Below are positions 60,521 through 64,000 of a DNA stretch of 64,000 nt, piece by piece (the first letter of the stretch is position 1; every line of letters starts with the position of its first letter). A model generated the notes under the pieces. The model ran no database searches. It saw nothing but the letters and a program-made list of their open reading frames with translations, and was not told the origin of the DNA. Source of the DNA: UBA1413 sp964567485 (lineage in GTDB: Bacteria; Bacteroidota; Bacteroidia; Bacteroidales; Prolixibacteraceae); the NCBI GenBank assembly GCA_964567485.1, contig CAZMMX010000004.1:76260-140259 (forward strand). Reading direction: 5' to 3'. Both the position numbers and the translations under genes were made by a program.

Positions 60521-61942
60521 TTAATGTGCCAGTTTTCTGATCATCCCGCTGAATACAAGACCATGGAGAGGCATGACGGCATACCAGTACAGGCGTCCCA
60601 GCAGTCCGCGCGGGCGGAAAGTGGCCGTTTGAAAGAGGGTGTCCTCTTTTATCCTGAATTCCAGCCAGGCCTCTCCCGGAAGTTTCATTTCGGCATACAA
60701 CAGCAGCCGTTTTTCGACACGGTCGGCATAAATGACGCGCCAGAAATCGAGTGTTTCGCCGGGTGAAATTTCTTTCGGGTTTTTCCGGCCCCGGTGAAGA
60801 CCCACGCCTCCCACCAGTTTATCCAGAAAACCACGGATTTCCCAGAGCGAATTGGCAAAATACCACCCGCTTTCCCCGCCAATGGCCCAAATCCGGTTCA
60901 TCGTTTCGCTGCCATTGGTTACCTTGCGCTGCCGTAGGTCCTGGTAACACCCCATGGTGGGCACTTCAACCAGTTGCGCCAAGCCTTTATCGAGGCCTCC
61001 CGAGGAGAAGGCATCGGTCCAACTGGAAAGGACTTCCTGATGGGCAATCTGGTCAAATGCGCGATTCACCGCTTCTTTGTATGAAATGAGGTGGATATGG
61101 AGCAACGCAGCCAGGTTGTTGGGCCGGCACACCACCTCCACTTTCATGCTGTTTACCAGATTGATGGCCAATTTGTAAGAAGTGGAAGTCACAAAATAAA
61201 GCCAGTAGGAAGATAACCGGGGAGTCATGACCGGCACCGCAATGATGAAGCGTTTCAGCTTCCTCACTTCGGCAAATTGAAGCAGCATCTCCTTGTAGGT
61301 AAGTACTTCGGTCCCTCCGATATCGAAGCTTTGCCGGTAGGTTTGTTCATTCAGGAGTACGCCCAGGAGAAACTCGATGACGTTGCCGATGGAAATGGGT
61401 TGTGACTTGGTGTTGAGCCATTTGGGGGCGATCATCACCGGCAGTTTTTCCACCAGATCGCGCATGATTTCGAACGAGGCGCTGCCCGATCCCACGATAA
61501 TGCCGGCCCGCAGCGTGGTGAGAGGGGTGCTGCCCGTAGCCAGGATTTCTTCGACCTGCTTCCGGCTGCTCAAATGTTTCGACAGTTTTTCTTCGTTCAC
61601 AATCCCACTCAGGTAAATAACCTGTTTCACATGGGTTTCCTGCATGCGGTTTTTAAAATTCAGGGCCGTGGCAGCTTCCAGTTGCTGAAAATCACCGGTA
61701 GATGCCGACATCGAATGAATAAGATAATAGGCCGCATCAATATCTTCCGGAATGCGGGCCAGGGTTTCAGGTTTAAGAAAGTCGACCTCCACCACGTGCA
61801 GTTTTTCTGAGGGAAAGGCCGAGACATCAAAGCGTTGCCGGTCGCGCACGCAGCACACCACTTCAAACCCCTTTTCCAGCAAAACCGGAAGAAGCCGCTT
61901 TCCGATATATCCGGTGGCGCCGGTTAACAAAATCTTTCCCAT
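60521..61942 (-). CDS. SDR-family NAD(P)-binding protein with DUF2867 domain
   Basis: A 473-residue two-domain protein. Residues 1-about 290 are an extended/atypical short-chain dehydrogenase fold starting KILLTGATGYIGKRLLPVLL, with YYLIHSM and VIYLSGIV. Residues about 315-470 are DUF2867 (WAIGGESGWYFANSLWEIRGFLDKLVGG, then GETLDFWRVI and KLPGEAWLEFRI), ending in a weakly hydrophobic helix. Start MGKILLTG at 61942 rather than two codons upstream. Such fusions are widespread and uncharacterised; substrate unknown. Divergent from the esterase gene. Confidence 0.88.
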   Translation of the reverse strand: MGKILLTGATGYIGKRLLPVLLEKGFEVVCCVRDRQRFDVSAFPSEKLHVVEVDFLKPETLARIPEDIDAAYYLIHSMSASTGDFQQLEAATALNFKNRMQETHVKQVIYLSGIVNEEKLSKHLSSRKQVEEILATGSTPLTTLRAGIIVGSGSASFEIMRDLVEKLPVMIAPKWLNTKSQPISIGNVIEFLLGVLLNEQTYRQSFDIGGTEVLTYKEMLLQFAEVRKLKRFIIAVPVMTPRLSSYWLYFVTSTSYKLAINLVNSMKVEVVCRPNNLAALLHIHLISYKEAVNRAFDQIAHQEVLSSWTDAFSSGGLDKGLAQLVEVPTMGCYQDLRQRKVTNGSETMNRIWAIGGESGWYFANSLWEIRGFLDKLVGGVGLHRGRKNPKEISPGETLDFWRVIYADRVEKRLLLYAEMKLPGEAWLEFRIKEDTLFQTATFRPRGLLGRLYWYAVMPLHGLVFSGMIRKLAH

Positions 61943-62086
61943 GGGCAATTTTTACAGCTCTAAACCAGAGTGTAATATTATCCATAATTAAGACCATCGG
62001 CAAATTGAAAAATGGGTAATTTTATCCGCTGAATTTTCCGCTCCGGATTTTCTAAGGATTTATTTTAAAACCAAAACATTGAACGT

Positions 62087-63835
62087 ATGCACAAGCTATT
62101 GTCTCTGCTGCTTCTGGTCCTTGTGGCAGGGTGCGGTCATCGCACCTCCCCTGACCTTACTCCCCTGAATGTCCCCGAACAGTGGGCCTTTGCCCCGGGT
62201 GACGACACCCTGTGGGCGCAGCCCTCCTTTGATGATGCGGCATGGGCCAGGATATCGGTCACCAAAACCTGGGAAGAGCAGGGATTTCCGGGATACGACG
62301 GCTTCGGGTGGTACCGGCAGACCATCGACATTCCGGCATCTTTCAGCACACCGGTGGCCGACAATGGCGGATTGGTCATCAGCTATGCCAATGCCGACGA
62401 TGCCGATGAGCTCTGGTTTAACGGAACCCTGATCGGCTCCACGGGCTCCCTGCCTCCTGACTACGTCAGCAAGTATGGGGTGAAACGGCAGTATGTGGTC
62501 CCCGCGGAACTGGTGAAACCGGGAGAGAAAAACCTCGTCGCGATCCGCGTATATGACGGTGGCGGTGGTGGTGGCGTCGTTTCAGAAGCCCTGACCATCC
62601 ATCCCATGTCGGAAGTGTACCAGCTCCCCCTGACGGTGCGTATTGCCGATGAGGACTGGGTCTTTGAGGGAGCACCCAAAGCGACCATCGGATTGGCCAC
62701 GGAAAACCAACTGGGAAAGAATGTCAGAATTACCGTGGGACTGAAAATGACCACCGACGACTACCAGCCGGTTGCCGAAACTTCAAAGGTTTTGAAAATC
62801 AAACATGACCAGAGCGGACTGGCCCTCTTTGACATCGACCTTCCGGCACCCGGTTTTTACCGCTGTACCGCCTGGGCTGAAAAAGAGGGCATCAAGGGGG
62901 AAGAAGTGAAATTCAACATCGGCTACGAGCCCGAAAAGATCGTCAGTCCGGTCGATACCCTCCCCGGATTTGCAGCATTCTGGAAAACCACCCGTGCCCA
63001 ACTCGACCAGGTGAAACCCAACTTCCGGATGACCCTGCTGAAGGAAAAATCGGGCAGCGTGCGCGACCTGTACCAGGTGACGATGCAGTCATTCGGGAAT
63101 GTCACCATTGAAGGTTTTTATGCGGTGCCCAAGGTTCCGGGGAAATACCCGGTGATCATCAGCTATATGGGATATGGGTCGGATCCCTGGCTTCCCGGAG
63201 GGGACGATAATCCCGACTTTGCAGAATTTGTGCTGTCGACACGCGGGCAGGGCATCCAGAAAGCCACCAACACCTATGGCGACTGGATCCTGCATGGACT
63301 GGACAGCAAAGAGAACTACTATTACCGGGGAGCTTTCATGGACCTGGTGCGGGCCATCGACTTTGTGATTTCCCGGCCGGAAGTGGATCCTGAAAAAATC
63401 GTAGCCGAAGGGGGCAGTCAGGGAGGGGCGTTCACCCTGGCCGCCTGCGCGCTCGACCACCGCATCAAGGCTGCGGCACCCACCATCCCCTTCCTGAGCG
63501 ATTACCCCGACTATTTTAAAATCGCCCCCTGGCCTGCCAGTGCCTTTGTCGGTTACCTGAAGGAACATCCTGAAAAGAGCTGGGATGAAATTTATGCGCT
63601 GCTCTCTTTCTTTGACGTGAAAAACCTGGCCCCCATGATCCGGTGCCCCATCTTGATGGCCGCCGGATTACAGGACGACGTTTGTCCGCCCCATACCAAC
63701 TTCGCCGCTTACAACCAGGTTACTTCTGAGAAAAAATGGTATGTCTTTCCCGACCAAGGCCATAGCGTGCCCCAAAAATGGAACGACATCAGGATGGCCT
63801 TCTTCAGGGAAAAACTGGGACTCCCCCAACTTTAG
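62087..63835 (+). CDS. Acetyl xylan esterase-like lipoprotein (AXE1 family)
   Basis: A 582-residue exported carbohydrate esterase-like protein. Lipoprotein signal with lipobox LVAGC (C16). Residues about 25-175 are a beta-sandwich like the sugar-binding domain of GH2 enzymes (WAQPSFDDAAWARISV, ISYANADDADELWFNG), ending in a Gly run (GGGGGG). About 180-280 is a linking beta domain. The alpha/beta hydrolase follows with S444 in EGGSQGGAF, D530 or D531 in GLQDDVCPP and H559 in DQGHSVP. It probably removes acetyl groups from plant-type polysaccharide or cephalosporin-like esters; natural substrate unproven. No polysaccharide-utilisation locus with SusC/SusD is seen beside it. Confidence 0.9.
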   Translation: MHKLLSLLLLVLVAGCGHRTSPDLTPLNVPEQWAFAPGDDTLWAQPSFDDAAWARISVTKTWEEQGFPGYDGFGWYRQTIDIPASFSTPVADNGGLVISYANADDADELWFNGTLIGSTGSLPPDYVSKYGVKRQYVVPAELVKPGEKNLVAIRVYDGGGGGGVVSEALTIHPMSEVYQLPLTVRIADEDWVFEGAPKATIGLATENQLGKNVRITVGLKMTTDDYQPVAETSKVLKIKHDQSGLALFDIDLPAPGFYRCTAWAEKEGIKGEEVKFNIGYEPEKIVSPVDTLPGFAAFWKTTRAQLDQVKPNFRMTLLKEKSGSVRDLYQVTMQSFGNVTIEGFYAVPKVPGKYPVIISYMGYGSDPWLPGGDDNPDFAEFVLSTRGQGIQKATNTYGDWILHGLDSKENYYYRGAFMDLVRAIDFVISRPEVDPEKIVAEGGSQGGAFTLAACALDHRIKAAAPTIPFLSDYPDYFKIAPWPASAFVGYLKEHPEKSWDEIYALLSFFDVKNLAPMIRCPILMAAGLQDDVCPPHTNFAAYNQVTSEKKWYVFPDQGHSVPQKWNDIRMAFFREKLGLPQL

Positions 63836-64000
63836 GTATCCTGCCGACCGTAAATATTTGAAACGACTGAACTGACAAAGCCACTCCTTTTAGCACGATA
63901 CGAGGTTGCCACTGCCGGACGCTCATATATCCGACGACACCCAACTGGATACAACTATTGAGAAACCAAGGTCGCGAGACACACAAAATGTAACACTACC
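63836..64000. other. Right edge of window, no gene seen
   Basis: No coding sequence supported. The last bases contain AAAATGTAACAC (63985-63996), which also occurs at 56868-56879 just after nrdG. It might be the end of a mobile element continuing outside the window. Confidence 0.4.

Noticed and set aside
63804..63986. 60-codon minus-strand frame at the right edge
   Set aside because: Overlaps the end of the esterase gene and has no recognisable features.

Overview
The window looks like a scaffold from an anaerobic or facultatively anaerobic member of Bacteroidota (probably Bacteroidales), assembled from metagenomic or draft data. The evidence is: Bacteroidota-type promoters (TAnnTTTG at -7) in front of many genes; a type IX secretion sorting domain; two TonB-dependent receptors with an ExbB-ExbD-ExbD motor; Bacteroidota-specific neighbourhoods (acpP-fabF-rnc opposite purN; sigma-54 activator-lptE-TPR-secG near groES-groEL; an RprXY-like two-component pair); and an oxygen-sensitive class III ribonucleotide reductase. 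Two runs of exactly 100 N mark scaffold joins. Most of the window is moderately GC-rich, ordinary chromosome; the nrdDG module around 54-56.9 kb is visibly more AT-rich.

Layout. 0-9.2 kb: a HAD hydrolase cut by the window edge, then a same-strand run that reads as a cell-wall glycan turnover set (GHL10/DigH-like glycosidase, DUF4922 HIT-like protein, SpoIID/LytB protein without signal peptide, AmpG-like permease with a large extracytoplasmic insert), followed by alkaline phosphatase and an acyltransferase. 9.2-21 kb: RhlE-type helicase, dprA, a PH-like membrane protein, aroB-aroA, a divergent pair for amino-sugar use (NagX/HGSNAT-like membrane protein and GH20 hexosaminidase), tadA and aspS. 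21-27.5 kb: the exbBDD motor operon, tRNA-Ser(GGA), asparaginase, TatD nuclease and glutamate dehydrogenase. 27.8-32.8 kb: groESL, then secG-TPR-lptE-sigma-54 activator. 33-37.4 kb: kdsB, a very small T9SS sorting-domain protein, a 19-bp minisatellite with an assembly gap, a HerA-like ATPase, guanine deaminase and a DUF4332 protein. 37.5-50.3 kb: leuS-yitT-M23 peptidase; the acpP-fabF-rnc-LAB_N operon; purN; a histidine kinase/response regulator pair; lepA. 50.3-64 kb: a haem-type TonB receptor, a long intergenic region with a cobalamin riboswitch controlling nrdD-nrdG, a second TonB receptor split by an assembly gap, a DUF1080 protein, an SDR/DUF2867 protein and an acetyl xylan esterase-like lipoprotein.

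The most notable points are: the B12 riboswitch in front of an oxygen-sensitive, B12-independent ribonucleotide reductase, with a likely translational expression platform and short inverted flanks around the module; the apparent turnover pathway for peptide-free peptidoglycan at the left end; a stem element with compensatory arm changes found in two unrelated gene leaders; a secreted protein that is almost nothing but a T9SS sorting domain; and the TonB receptor gap, which is an artefact because its flanks repeat the same 55 bases. No CRISPR array, prophage, complete insertion sequence or rRNA was seen.
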